A DNA stretch of 64,000 nucleotides from Branchiibius cervicis. Its GTDB lineage: Bacteria; Actinomycetota; Actinomycetes; Actinomycetales; Dermatophilaceae. Below, one piece after another: positions 16,152 to 24,890 of the stretch; the stretch's first letter is position 1, and each line of letters opens with the position of its first letter. Below the pieces are notes generated by a model that ran no database searches, was not told where the DNA came from, and worked only from the letters and a program-made list of their open reading frames with translations. Both the position numbers and the translations under genes were made by a program. The stretch covers positions 3,100,001-3,164,000 of the forward strand of contig NZ_JBHSWJ010000002.1 in the NCBI RefSeq assembly GCF_042661605.1. The letters are read 5' to 3'.

Positions 16152-17228
16152 TCACAATCCGGCGCCGCTGGGCGACACGAGGATCTTGACCGCGGTCTCG
16201 TTGCGGTTGATCAGAGTGTCGAACCCTTCGTCGATGAGCTGGTCCAGACCGATCCGTCCCGTGATGAACGGACCGAGGTCGACCTTGCCCTCTTCGACCA
16301 ACGCGATCGTGTCCGGGTGGGAGTTGACGTAGGCGATAGTGCCGCGAATGTCCAACTCCTTCAACACGATCGCCTGCATGTCGAAACTGGCGCGCTTGCC
16401 CCAGATCGACACGTTGACCAGGACACCGCGCGGCCGCAGCGCCTCCACGAGGGTATCCAGGGCCGGTTGCACCGAGGTGCATTCGAATCCCACGTCGGCG
16501 CCGCGGCCTCCGGTCGCCTCCCGGACCTTGGCCACGACATCGTCCGCGCCGGGGTCGAGCACCAGTTTCGCCACTCCCGTCTGCTCGGCTCGCTGCCGCC
16601 GCAGCGGACTGGGCTCGCTGATGATGACTGTTGCACCGAGGGCAGTGAGGACTGCGGAGGTCAGCAACCCGATCGGTCCGGCACCGGTCACCAACGCAAC
16701 ATCGCCGGCTTGCACACCGGAGCGCTCCGCCGCGTGGTAGCCAACCGACAGCGGCTCTAGGAGCGCCGCCTGATCGAGCGGTACGGCGTCGGAGACCCGG
16801 TGCGCCCAGCGCCGGTCGACCACGATCTTCTCCGCGAGGCCGCCGCCACCACCGCCGAGACCGATGAAGTTCATGTCCGGGGACAGGTGGTAGTCGTCGC
16901 TGTCCGGGCCGGTGTCGACATCGTCGTGCACGATGTAGGGCTCGACGACCACGTGATCTCCGGGTGAGAGGTCCTCGACGCCTTCGCCCACGGCGTACAC
17001 GACCCCGGACATCTCATGGCCCAAGGTGACGGGCGCCGACTCCCCGCTGATCGGCTGCGGGTGTCCGGCGGGCGGGATGAAGATCGGCCCCTCGGCGTAC
17101 TCGTGCAGATCCGTCCCGCAGATGCCGCACCAGGCGACGTCGATGCCCACCTGCCCCGGTCCGACCTGCGGTTCGGGGATGTCCTCGATCCGGATGTCGC
17201 CGCGGTCGTAGTAACGCGCTGCTCTCAT
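16152..17228 (-). CDS. zinc-dependent medium-chain alcohol dehydrogenase (butanediol dehydrogenase-like)
   Basis: 358 residues. Catalytic-zinc and GroES-like features: AWCGICGTDLHEY (Cys), VTLGHEMSGVVYAVGEG (His-Glu), and GDHVVVEPY. Rossmann motif: VTGAGPIGLLTSAVLTALGA, followed by IISEPSPLRRQRA, an acidic residue after strand two suggesting NAD. LEPLSVGYHAAER is typical of the (R,R)-butanediol/sorbitol dehydrogenase branch. The usual four-Cys structural zinc loop is replaced by an Asp-rich segment (HDDVDTGPDSDDYH), which is notable. ATG at 17228 follows AAAGGAG. The TetR gene lies 178 bp upstream on the same strand. Confidence 0.9.
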   Translation of the reverse strand: MRAARYYDRGDIRIEDIPEPQVGPGQVGIDVAWCGICGTDLHEYAEGPIFIPPAGHPQPISGESAPVTLGHEMSGVVYAVGEGVEDLSPGDHVVVEPYIVHDDVDTGPDSDDYHLSPDMNFIGLGGGGGGLAEKIVVDRRWAHRVSDAVPLDQAALLEPLSVGYHAAERSGVQAGDVALVTGAGPIGLLTSAVLTALGATVIISEPSPLRRQRAEQTGVAKLVLDPGADDVVAKVREATGGRGADVGFECTSVQPALDTLVEALRPRGVLVNVSIWGKRASFDMQAIVLKELDIRGTIAYVNSHPDTIALVEEGKVDLGPFITGRIGLDQLIDEGFDTLINRNETAVKILVSPSGAGL

Positions 17229-17315
17229 GTCGACTCCTTTGTCGCCTGTGTCGGAACCTGATCGGTCCTGAACCAGAGCGTGCCCGCGGCAAGGTGCGGG
17301 CGCCACCGTTGCGAC

Positions 17316-17420
17316 ACGTTGCACCCTCTTCGACGGCTGGGAGTCGGTCGAGATGGCACTGCCGCCCAGATGGCGGTGCTCTACCCGGCGTACCAGGCGC
17401 TGCCGGTCAACGCGGACTGA
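17316..17420 (+). pseudogene. possible 3' remnant of a plus-strand gene
   Basis: The last 69 bases before TGA 17418-17420 read DGTAAQMAVLYPAYQALPVNAD with strongly GC-biased third positions, unlike a random frame. Another frame just upstream reads TRCTLFDGWESVE, which could join it after one indel. No start or body is present, so it may be a decayed C-terminus. It overlaps the TetR gene by 14 bp. Not identified. Confidence 0.3.
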
Positions 17421-17976
17421 CGGCGCTGACGATCAGCGCGGCCAGTTGCCGGTAGGCGTCGGCGTCATCCAGTCCGGTGCGCTCGCGCAGCTCGCCGGTT
17501 TGGATGGACTCCATGGCCTGTGCGGCGATGGCAGCGATGAAGCCGGCGTTCACGGCTCGCCGTCTCGGCGCGGCGTTCTGGACGAGCTGCCGCACTCGCT
17601 CGGCAGCGAAAGCCGTGTTCTGCGAGTAGATTTCACGTGCGGGAGCAAACCCTTGCAGGTCGTCGTAGAACGCTGCCCCGGCCGGCTCGAGCGCGCGCCC
17701 GATCGCCGACAGGTAGGTGTCGATCCGCCGGACCGGGTCGTCCACCCGGGCAAGCTCAGCCTCTACCTGGTCGGTCGCCCGCCGGAAGAACGTGCGCAGC
17801 ACCACGGCGATCAGCTGCTCTTTGCTGTCGGCCAGTTCGTAGAGCGTGGCCTTCGAGCACTGCAACCGCTCGGCGAGGTCCGCCATCGAGAACGCCCCGA
17901 AGCCCTCGTCCAGGAAGAGTTCGATCAACCCGTCCAGGATCTGCTCCTGTCGGACGGAGCGCTTGCGGACGGCCAC
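17407..17976 (-). CDS. TetR-family repressor
   Basis: 189 residues from GTG 17976 (VAVRKRSVRQEQILDGLIEL). N-terminal DNA-binding domain: ELFLDEGFGAFSMADLAERL then CSKATLYELADSKEQLI. The C-terminal ligand domain is all-helical. The start is fixed by family homology; there is no good Shine-Dalgarno site. A 28-bp near-perfect inverted repeat at 17985-18012 sits 9 bp upstream, between this gene and the divergent acyl-CoA dehydrogenase, so the protein most likely represses itself and the beta-oxidation pair, with an acyl-CoA as inducer (inference). Confidence 0.88.
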   Translation of the reverse strand: MAVRKRSVRQEQILDGLIELFLDEGFGAFSMADLAERLQCSKATLYELADSKEQLIAVVLRTFFRRATDQVEAELARVDDPVRRIDTYLSAIGRALEPAGAAFYDDLQGFAPAREIYSQNTAFAAERVRQLVQNAAPRRRAVNAGFIAAIAAQAMESIQTGELRERTGLDDADAYRQLAALIVSAVSPR

Positions 17977-17984
17977 GTTCTGAA

Positions 17985-18012
17985 GTGTACTGAGAACCGA
18001 ACCTGAGTACAC
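17985..18012. promoter_or_regulatory. TetR operator GTGTACTGAG-N8-CTGAGTACAC
   Basis: The arms are 10 bp with one mismatch, and the spacer is AACCGAAC. It lies in the 72-bp gap between the divergent TetR and acyl-CoA dehydrogenase genes. Confidence 0.75.
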
Positions 18013-18048
18013 CGATCCGAACTGCACGTCGAACCGTATGGAGGACCA

Positions 18049-19182
18049 GTGCCCGTCGAACGCCTGCTGGATGAGGATGGGGTGGACCTGGTAGCACTGA
18101 CCCGGGAGATCGCCGCGAAGGAGTTGGCGCCGTACGTCGATGCGGCCGAACGCGACGCGACGTTCCCGCGGGAAGCCTTCCGCACGTTGGGCCGGGCCGG
18201 TTTGCTCGGCTTGCCCTACCCCAAGGAGTACGGCGGCGGCGGCCAGCCGTACGAGGTGTACCTGCAGGTGGTGGAAGAGATCGCGACCGCCTGGGCAGCG
18301 GTCGGTGTCGGGGTCAGCGTGCATGCGCTCAGTTGCTTCGGCCTCTTCCACGCGGGAACGCCGGAGCAGAAGGACCGGTGGTTGCCGGACATGCTCGGCG
18401 GTGAACTACTCGGCGCCTACTGCCTTTCCGAAGCCCACGCCGGGTCGGACCCTGCCGCGATGCGGACGACCGCGCGACAGGAAGGCGACGAGTACGTCAT
18501 CAACGGAGCCAAGGCGTGGACCACGCACGGCGGTGAGGCCGACTACTACAAGGTGATGGCCCGGGCCGACGAGGGCATCACCTGCTTCCTGGTCCCGGCG
18601 TCAGCGGAAGGTCTGGTCGCCGATCCGCCGGAGAAGAAGATGGGCCTGATGAGCTCGACGACCGCCACGATGCGCTTCGAGCAGGTGCGGGTGCCGGTCG
18701 AGCGGCGACTGGGCGCGGAGGGGCAGGGACTGTCCATTGCGTTGGCCGGATTGGACAGCGGCCGGCTCGGGATCGCCGCCGTCGCGACGGGTGTGGCGCA
18801 GGCGGCGCTCAACGTCGCCGTCGCCTACGCCAAGGACCGCGAGGCCTTCGGTGTGCCGATCATCGACCATCAAGGTCTCTCCTTCCTGCTCGCCGACATG
18901 GCGGCGGCCGTCGAATCGGCCCGCTCGACGTACCTTTTCGCTGCGCGCCTGCGCGACGCGGGGCGCCCCTTCTCCCGCCAGGCCTCGATCGCCAAGCTGG
19001 TCGCGACCGACAACGCGATGCGGGTGACCACGGACGCGGTGCAGGTGCTCGGCGGCGCGGGATACACCAAGGACTTCCCGGTCGAGCGCTACATGCGCGA
19101 GACCAAGGTGATGCAGATCTTCGAAGGAACCAACCAGATCCAGCGCCTGGTGATCGGGCGCGACCTCAAGAAGAAGGGCTGA
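18049..19182 (+). CDS. short-chain acyl-CoA dehydrogenase
   Basis: 377 residues. Seen: AYCLSEAHAGSDPAAMRTTA, GAKAWTTHGGEAD, LGGAGYTKDFPVERYMRE and MQIFEGTNQIQR, whose Glu is the catalytic base as in butyryl-CoA dehydrogenase. GTG at 18049 is preceded by GGAGG 4 nt away. It is the first gene of a two-gene unit with an SDR (2-nt gap), opposite the TetR gene. The pair provides two beta-oxidation steps, FAD-dependent desaturation and 3-hydroxyacyl-CoA oxidation; the hydratase and thiolase would have to come from elsewhere. Confidence 0.92.
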   Translation: MPVERLLDEDGVDLVALTREIAAKELAPYVDAAERDATFPREAFRTLGRAGLLGLPYPKEYGGGGQPYEVYLQVVEEIATAWAAVGVGVSVHALSCFGLFHAGTPEQKDRWLPDMLGGELLGAYCLSEAHAGSDPAAMRTTARQEGDEYVINGAKAWTTHGGEADYYKVMARADEGITCFLVPASAEGLVADPPEKKMGLMSSTTATMRFEQVRVPVERRLGAEGQGLSIALAGLDSGRLGIAAVATGVAQAALNVAVAYAKDREAFGVPIIDHQGLSFLLADMAAAVESARSTYLFAARLRDAGRPFSRQASIAKLVATDNAMRVTTDAVQVLGGAGYTKDFPVERYMRETKVMQIFEGTNQIQRLVIGRDLKKKG

Positions 19183-19184
19183 AC

Positions 19185-19940
19185 ATGGACCTGCAGGGTA
19201 CGTCGGCAGTTGTGTCGGGGGGCGCGTCCGGCTTGGGTGCGGCAACGGCTAAAGCACTCGCGGACAGGGGCGCCGCAGTCTTCGCGCTCGACCTGGCGCC
19301 GTCCATCGAGAAGGCCGAAAAGACCCAGGGCGTAACGCTTCTCGAGGCTGACGTCACGAACCCGGAGCAGGTCCGGCAGGTCATCGCCTCGGCGGCGGAG
19401 TTCGCCCCGTTGCGGACGGCGGTGTCGTGCGCCGGCATCGGGCCGCCGAAGCGGATCCTGAGCCGAGAGGGTGTGGCCGATCTGGAGCTGTTCTCCCGGA
19501 TCGTCACCATCAATCTGGTCGGCACCTACACCGTCATGGCCCTTGCGGCAGAGGCTATTTCGAAGACGCCCGAGCTCGAGCACGGTCAGCGCGGCGTCAT
19601 CGTCAACACCGCCTCGATCGCGGCGTTCGAGGGCCAGATCGGTCAGGTCGCCTACGCCTCCTCCAAGGGCGGCGTGGTCGGCATGACCCTGCCGGCGGCG
19701 CGTGACCTTGCCCAGTTCGGGATCCGGGTGTGCACGATCGCCCCGGGCATCATCGACACCCCGCTGCTGGCCAGCCTGGGTGATGAGGTGCGTTCATCGC
19801 TGGCCGCGGGCGTGCCGTTCCCGCACCGGCTCGGCCAGCCGGAGGAGTACGCACGCCTCGTCACGATGATCATCGAGCACGACTACCTCAACGGCGAGAC
19901 GATCCGCATGGACGGCGCGCTGCGGATGGCACCCAGATAA
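19185..19940 (+). CDS. HSD10-like short-chain 3-hydroxyacyl-CoA dehydrogenase
   Basis: 251-residue SDR. Nucleotide-binding motif GGASGLGAATAKALADRGA with Asp after strand two (FALDLA), indicating NAD. The active-site Tyr and Lys are in VAYASSKGGVVGMTLPAARD, followed by IAPGIIDTPLLASLG. This arrangement matches type II 3-hydroxyacyl-CoA dehydrogenase (HSD17B10), which oxidises short and 2-methyl-branched 3-hydroxyacyl-CoAs. It starts 2 nt after the acyl-CoA dehydrogenase stop. The substrate chain is inferred only. Confidence 0.9.
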   Translation: MDLQGTSAVVSGGASGLGAATAKALADRGAAVFALDLAPSIEKAEKTQGVTLLEADVTNPEQVRQVIASAAEFAPLRTAVSCAGIGPPKRILSREGVADLELFSRIVTINLVGTYTVMALAAEAISKTPELEHGQRGVIVNTASIAAFEGQIGQVAYASSKGGVVGMTLPAARDLAQFGIRVCTIAPGIIDTPLLASLGDEVRSSLAAGVPFPHRLGQPEEYARLVTMIIEHDYLNGETIRMDGALRMAPR

Positions 19941-19980
19941 TTGCCGTTCCGATGTCGGAGTCGTTCGCTATCTTCTGCCC

Positions 19981-21390
19981 ATGACCCAGCAGGACGAGGA
20001 CGACATCACCCTCGATGACTTCATGCGCTCGTTCGCCCGCTTCATGACGGTCGCCAACGAGCGTGAAGCTGCCGGTCAGGACAACGGTAACCCATCCGTC
20101 GGGGAGGTCGTGCGCGACCATCTCGGCGTCGACCCCGGTGATGTCGCCGTGGTCACCGAACGCGTCTCCCGACTGCGCAGCGTCGACGCGGCCGTCGCGA
20201 TCGATGAGGTGATCGGCCGGCACGGCGGCGGGCAGCTGCTCGGCGTTGCCGGCGGCGATCAACGGATGCACCATTCGTTCTCGGAGCTGGCGCAGAACAC
20301 CTGGCGGCAGTTCCGGATCGGAGCGGTCGACTACGACCGGGTCGCCGTCGGCGCACAGGAGCAACGACGCGTCGTCACCTTCGGCCTGCGCCTGTTCCGC
20401 TACGAGGGTCTGCCTGTCGCGCTGATGCAGCGTGCGCCCTCACCCCGGTTCGGGGAGGAAGGCGTCCTGGAGGTGATGTGCGCCGACGAGGAGGCAACGC
20501 TGCGGCTGATCGAGGAGATCCGCACGGCGATGGTCGAGCACAGCGTGCTGCGCGGGAAGGTCCTCACCTTCTCCGCGACGCCGTTCGGTGGGAACGAGGC
20601 CGACGGGATCACGTTCGTCGAGCGGCATCCGATGTCAGCAGACGACGTGATCCTGCCGCCCGGTGTCCTGGCCCGCATCGAGCGACAGGTGGCCGGCGTC
20701 GCGCGGCACCGGGCCGCCCTGCGTGCCGCCGGCCAGCACCTCAAGCGTGGCGTGCTGCTGTACGGGCCTCCTGGGACCGGCAAAACGCACACAGTGCGCT
20801 ACCTGGTCGGCCAGAGTCCGGATGCCACCGTGGTGCTTCTGGCCGGCACGAATCTGGGACTGGTGCGGGCCGCGGCCGAGGTGGCCCGGATGCTGCAACC
20901 GGCGATCATCGTCCTCGAAGACTGCGACTTGATCGCCGAGGAGCGATCGATGCACCACGGACCTCAGCCGCTTCTCTTCGAGGTGCTCGATGCCATGGAC
21001 GGGCTGAGCGGCGATTGCGACGTAGCGTTCATCCTGACCACGAACCGGGCCGATCTGTTGGAGCGAGCGCTCTCGCAGCGACCCGGGCGGGTGGATCTTG
21101 CCGTGGAAGTGCCGCTGCCCGATCGGGCCGCGCGGGTGAAGCTGTTCGAGCTGTACTGTGCGGGACTGCCGTTCGGGGCCGGGACGCTGCAGTCGGCAGC
21201 CGACAAGACGGCCGGTGTCACCGCATCGTTCGTGAAGGAGGCTGCTCGGCGCGCAGTGCTGCGGGCATCCGAAGCCGACCGGCCGATACGCGACGAGGAC
21301 CTCTTGGCGGCGGTATCGGAAATGACCGGTGACACCGAGCGCATCACCAGATCACTGCTCGGTTCGGGCGATGCCGCTGAGCCCGATTGA
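19981..21390 (+). CDS. AAA+ ATPase of unknown function
   Basis: 469 residues. The N-terminal ~230 residues form an unrecognised domain; the C-terminal half is a classical AAA module with Walker A GPPGTGKT, Walker B IIVLEDCDLI (Glu-Asp rather than the usual Asp-Glu), and the second region of homology TTNRADLLERALSQRPGRVD with its arginine. A small helical lid follows. Similar stand-alone bacterial proteins act as remodelling ATPases with unknown clients. There are no protease, chaperone or toxin genes beside it, so no partner is suggested. ATG at 19981 has no ribosome site, and TATCTT 8 nt upstream might be a promoter for a leaderless message. Confidence 0.82.
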   Translation: MTQQDEDDITLDDFMRSFARFMTVANEREAAGQDNGNPSVGEVVRDHLGVDPGDVAVVTERVSRLRSVDAAVAIDEVIGRHGGGQLLGVAGGDQRMHHSFSELAQNTWRQFRIGAVDYDRVAVGAQEQRRVVTFGLRLFRYEGLPVALMQRAPSPRFGEEGVLEVMCADEEATLRLIEEIRTAMVEHSVLRGKVLTFSATPFGGNEADGITFVERHPMSADDVILPPGVLARIERQVAGVARHRAALRAAGQHLKRGVLLYGPPGTGKTHTVRYLVGQSPDATVVLLAGTNLGLVRAAAEVARMLQPAIIVLEDCDLIAEERSMHHGPQPLLFEVLDAMDGLSGDCDVAFILTTNRADLLERALSQRPGRVDLAVEVPLPDRAARVKLFELYCAGLPFGAGTLQSAADKTAGVTASFVKEAARRAVLRASEADRPIRDEDLLAAVSEMTGDTERITRSLLGSGDAAEPD

Positions 21391-21485
21391 TCGGGCGAGA
21401 TCCCGCCAGGTGGCGGGATCCGGTGCGGAAAGCAGGACGGGTTGGCGGTTCCGGGCCGGCGGAGCAGCGTTCTAGGCTGCCGTCT

Positions 21486-22451
21486 GTGACCCAGATCACG
21501 ACGCGTGTCGACTTCGATCCTGAGCTCAAAGCGGGCTTGGCGGTTGTCGGTGGCGTGTTCCCCCCGACGATCACGCCGGATCTGATCGGCTTCATGCGCC
21601 GGTCCTACGCGTCACCGCCGATCGCCGAGATCCTGCAGGGCCGGGAGGTCACTCACGAGGAGTACACGATCACGGCACACGCCGGTGATCCCATGGTCGT
21701 CTCGGTGTTCCGCAGCCCGCACGCGAGCGGCACGCGCCCGGCGATCGTCTACGCCCACTCCGGCGGGCTGATGTTCGGCGATCGTTTCAACGCCCTGGAT
21801 CTGAATCTGGAGTGGGTCGAGCGACTGGGCGCGGTTCTGATCTGCCCCGAATACCGGCTGGCCCCGGAGTTCCGCGACCCCTACGCACGCGAGGACATGT
21901 ACGCCGCCCTCGAGTGGGCAGCCCACAACGCCGCCGCCCTGCAGATCGACCTGGGGCGGCTCATGGTGGCCGGCGCCAGCTGCGGGGGCGGACTGGCCGC
22001 CGGTCTCGCGCTCGCTGCCCGCGATCGCAGCGGCCCGAGTTTGTGCGGCCAACTTCTCATCTACCCCATGCTCGATGACCGCAACTGCACCGCGTCGACC
22101 TTTGAATTCGATGGCGTCGGGGTGTGGGACCGGGTGAGCAACCAGACCGGCTGGCAGGCATCGCTCGGTGAGCTGTACGGCGGGCCGGACGTCTCGCCGT
22201 ACGTCGCCCCCGCGCGGGCCACCGACCTCAGCCGCCTACCGCCGGCGTTCCTGGACGTCGGCACCGCCGAAATCTTCCGCGACGAGACGGTGGCCTATGC
22301 CGCGGCGCTCTGGTCCGCCGGCGTCAACGCCGAGTTGCACGTGTGGCCGGGGGCGTTCCATGCCTGCGACATCTTCGCCCAGCACACCGCGCTGGCCAAG
22401 GCGATGATCCGGACCCGGTTCGCCTGGATCGAACGGACCCTCGCGGACTAG
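21486..22451 (+). CDS. alpha/beta hydrolase, hormone-sensitive-lipase-like
   Basis: 321 residues from GTG 21486; the in-frame upstream sequence is not protein-like. Catalytic set: HSGGLMFGD (oxyanion region, HSGG in place of HGGG), GASCGGGLAAG holding the nucleophilic Ser, an acidic residue in FLDVGTAEIFRDE, and His in PGAFHACD. It is predicted to hydrolyse carboxylic esters in the cytosol; no signal peptide is seen. It is followed by a second, unrelated ester hydrolase and a PucR-type regulator on the same strand, which suggests an ester-degradation cluster. Confidence 0.87.
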   Translation: MTQITTRVDFDPELKAGLAVVGGVFPPTITPDLIGFMRRSYASPPIAEILQGREVTHEEYTITAHAGDPMVVSVFRSPHASGTRPAIVYAHSGGLMFGDRFNALDLNLEWVERLGAVLICPEYRLAPEFRDPYAREDMYAALEWAAHNAAALQIDLGRLMVAGASCGGGLAAGLALAARDRSGPSLCGQLLIYPMLDDRNCTASTFEFDGVGVWDRVSNQTGWQASLGELYGGPDVSPYVAPARATDLSRLPPAFLDVGTAEIFRDETVAYAAALWSAGVNAELHVWPGAFHACDIFAQHTALAKAMIRTRFAWIERTLAD

Positions 22452-22474
22452 CAACACCACAACCCACCAGCCAC

Positions 22475-22497
22475 GGCGCGACCACAGTGGTCGCACC
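22475..22497. promoter_or_regulatory. operator-like inverted repeat before the esterase gene
   Basis: GGCGCGACCA-CAG-TGGTCGCACC has 9 of 10 matching arm positions, 33 bp upstream of the family VIII esterase start. It could bind the PucR-type regulator encoded downstream, or act as a terminator of the preceding gene; there is no T-run. Confidence 0.5.
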
Positions 22498-22529
22498 GCG
22501 ATGAAGTACACCCTCGAAAGGAACGATCC

Positions 22530-23735
22530 ATGAGTGCTCCCACCACCGACACCAACGCAGTTGCCGCTGCGGCGGACGCAGTCATCCAGGCCGCCCCGAC
22601 GGCCGGCGACGGAGTGCCCGGCGTGGTCGCCGGCGTCACCACCGACAAGGAGACGGTCTACCTCGGCGCTGCCGGCGTGCGCGATCTCGCCTCCGGCACA
22701 CCGATGACCACGGACACCACGTTCGCGATCTTCTCTACGACCAAGGCGCTCACCGCCACCGCTGCACTGCAGCTGCTCGAATCCGGCGACCTGGACCTGG
22801 ATGCCCCGGCCGAGAACTACGCGCCGGCCGTTGGCGAGCTGCAGGTCATCGAGGGTTTCGACAACGCCGGCCAGCCCATCCTGCGAGCGCCGGCCTCCAA
22901 GATCACTCCACGTCAGTTGCTCTTGCACACAGCGGGATTCGGCTATGACTTCTTCAACGAGACGTACAACCGCCTCGCCCGGGAGCACGGCCAGCCGTCC
23001 ATCGTGACGGCCACGATGCGGTCCTTGCAGACCCCGCTGCTCTTCGACCCGGGCACCCAGTGGGAGTACGGCACCAACATGGACTGGCTGGGCCAGGTCA
23101 TCGAGGGCATCACCGGCCAACGTCTCGGTGATGTCCTGGCGCAGCGCGTCTTCGGCCCGCTCGGGATGACCAGCTCCTCCTTCTGTCTGACCGAGGATCT
23201 GGCCAGCCGCTTGGCGACCATGCACCAGCGCGAGGCCGACGGGACCTTGACGCCGATGCCGGACTTCGTGCCGCCGGCTGATCCCGAGGTGCACATGGGA
23301 GGGCACGGAGTCATCTCCACCGTCGAGGACTACCTGAAGTTCATCCGCATGTGGCTGGCGGACGGCCGCACCGACTCCGGCCAGCAGGTGCTGCGCAAGG
23401 AGACCGTCGAGTACGCCGCGCAGAACCACCTGGGCGAGCTGAAGGTCAAGATGCTGCCCGGCGTCATCCCCAGCCTGTCCAACGACGCAGAGTTCTTCCC
23501 GGGGATGCCCAAGTCCTGGTCGTTCAGCTTCATGGTCAACGAGGAAGACGCCCCGACCGGTCGTCCGGCTGGTTCGCTGGCCTGGGCGGGTCTGGCGAAC
23601 CTCTACTACTGGATCGACCGGAGCAACAAGATCGGCGGCTACTGGGCCACCCAGATCCTCCCGTTCGCCGACGCGGCGTCGGTCGGCGGCTACCTGGAGA
23701 TGGAGACCTCTGTCTACCGGGCACTGAAGGGCTGA
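22530..23735 (+). CDS. family VIII esterase / class C beta-lactamase-like serine hydrolase
   Basis: 401 residues. The penicillin-binding-protein fold motifs are S-x-x-K in IFSTTKALTATAAL (the nucleophilic Ser) and Y-x-N in WEYGTNMDWLGQVI; PLGMTSSSF and a late WAGLAN segment in place of KTG also fit EstB-type esterases. No signal peptide, so it is cytoplasmic and more likely an esterase than a beta-lactamase. ATG at 22530 has GAAAGGAA upstream. It sits between an alpha/beta hydrolase and the PucR-type regulator. Confidence 0.88.
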   Translation: MSAPTTDTNAVAAAADAVIQAAPTAGDGVPGVVAGVTTDKETVYLGAAGVRDLASGTPMTTDTTFAIFSTTKALTATAALQLLESGDLDLDAPAENYAPAVGELQVIEGFDNAGQPILRAPASKITPRQLLLHTAGFGYDFFNETYNRLAREHGQPSIVTATMRSLQTPLLFDPGTQWEYGTNMDWLGQVIEGITGQRLGDVLAQRVFGPLGMTSSSFCLTEDLASRLATMHQREADGTLTPMPDFVPPADPEVHMGGHGVISTVEDYLKFIRMWLADGRTDSGQQVLRKETVEYAAQNHLGELKVKMLPGVIPSLSNDAEFFPGMPKSWSFSFMVNEEDAPTGRPAGSLAWAGLANLYYWIDRSNKIGGYWATQILPFADAASVGGYLEMETSVYRALKG

Positions 23736-23825
23736 CTCGCAGCGGCGCAGTGGTGGGTCGGGCAAGCGCCGGCGCCCGACCCACCGATCGCGCTACTGTC
23801 ACGAGATCAGCGACGAAGGAGTCCG

Positions 23826-24890
23826 ATGCAGGAGTTGCTCGGCCGGATCACGGCCCTCGACCCCAGCGCGAGCCTGGGGATCCGGGTCATCGCCTGCTTC
23901 GACGAACTCATGGTCGGGCAGGTCAACCTGCACGGCCTGCTCGCTACCGCTGCGGCACTGGCGGGCGTCCCGGCCGGTGTCGACCACGCCGGCCGAGTCA
24001 CCCGGGTCGGGCCGGACGGCGAGCGGCTCCCCGCTGACCGGGCACCGCATACTGCGCCCCGAGAACCGATCGATGACGGCACCGAGGTGTGGATCGAGCG
24101 GGTCGGCGATCCCGAGCCCAACGACGCCATCATCCTGGAGCGATTGGCCCTTGCCGTCCGGGTCCGCCTGTCCGGCACGCGCGAGGGCTGGGTCGCCCGG
24201 GACCTGCCGCACCTGATCCGCACGGAGTCCTCGGCCGAGGAACGGCGCGAGAGCGCCAGCCGACTCGGCCTGTCACCGCACGGCACCTATCGGATAGTGT
24301 CGGCGCCCCTCTTCGCACAATGGGAGTCCCACGTCGGCTGGCCGAGCGACGTCGTACCCACCACCCATGGCACCCTGCACGTGCTGGTCGCGCCCGCCAC
24401 GACCACAACGGTCGCGGCCAGTCCGTGCGGCATCGGGGTCGCGGCCGGCGTCGACGACCTGCCGCGCTCGTTCCAGTCCGCCCTCGTGGCGTTGCGGCTC
24501 GCCCGACCGCCGCAGGAGAAGGTCGTCTGCGCGGATCAGTTCGGTGGTTTGGTGGACCTGCTCGGGGATCCGGCGACGCTGGCAGCCAACCCCGACGTCA
24601 AGGCCATCGATGCCCTGCTGGAGTATCCGTGGGCCGGCGGGACGATCGAAGCGCTGCTGGCCACTACCACCGCACGGCAGGCCGCGCGCACCCTCGGCGT
24701 GCACCACAGCACCGTCCAGACCCGGCTGGAGACCGTGCGTACGACGATCGGTTTCGACCCACTGCAAGGTTACGGACGCACCCGGCTTGGAATCGCCTAC
24801 CTGTCGTCGCGGCTGATCAACTCGCGGGTACTCGATCTGCCCGTGCCCGGGGATACCGCCTCGATCCCGCACGAAGCCAGCAACCAGTAG
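23826..24890 (+). CDS. PucR-type transcriptional regulator
   Basis: 354 residues. The C-terminal helix-turn-helix of the PucR/CdaR class is clear: TTARQAARTLGVHHSTVQTR then LETVRTTIGFDPLQGYGRTR. The N-terminal part is a variable sensor region without a recognisable domain. Regulators of this kind usually activate catabolic genes next to them, and the two hydrolase genes just upstream are the obvious candidates. ATG at 23826 follows a GAAGGAG site. Confident on class, not on ligand. Confidence 0.85.
   Translation: MQELLGRITALDPSASLGIRVIACFDELMVGQVNLHGLLATAAALAGVPAGVDHAGRVTRVGPDGERLPADRAPHTAPREPIDDGTEVWIERVGDPEPNDAIILERLALAVRVRLSGTREGWVARDLPHLIRTESSAEERRESASRLGLSPHGTYRIVSAPLFAQWESHVGWPSDVVPTTHGTLHVLVAPATTTTVAASPCGIGVAAGVDDLPRSFQSALVALRLARPPQEKVVCADQFGGLVDLLGDPATLAANPDVKAIDALLEYPWAGGTIEALLATTTARQAARTLGVHHSTVQTRLETVRTTIGFDPLQGYGRTRLGIAYLSSRLINSRVLDLPVPGDTASIPHEASNQ

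Noticed and set aside
22236..23765. 509-codon minus-strand frame opposite the family VIII esterase
   Set aside because: Antisense to a gene with clear catalytic motifs; rich in Arg, Gly and His, as mirror frames are.
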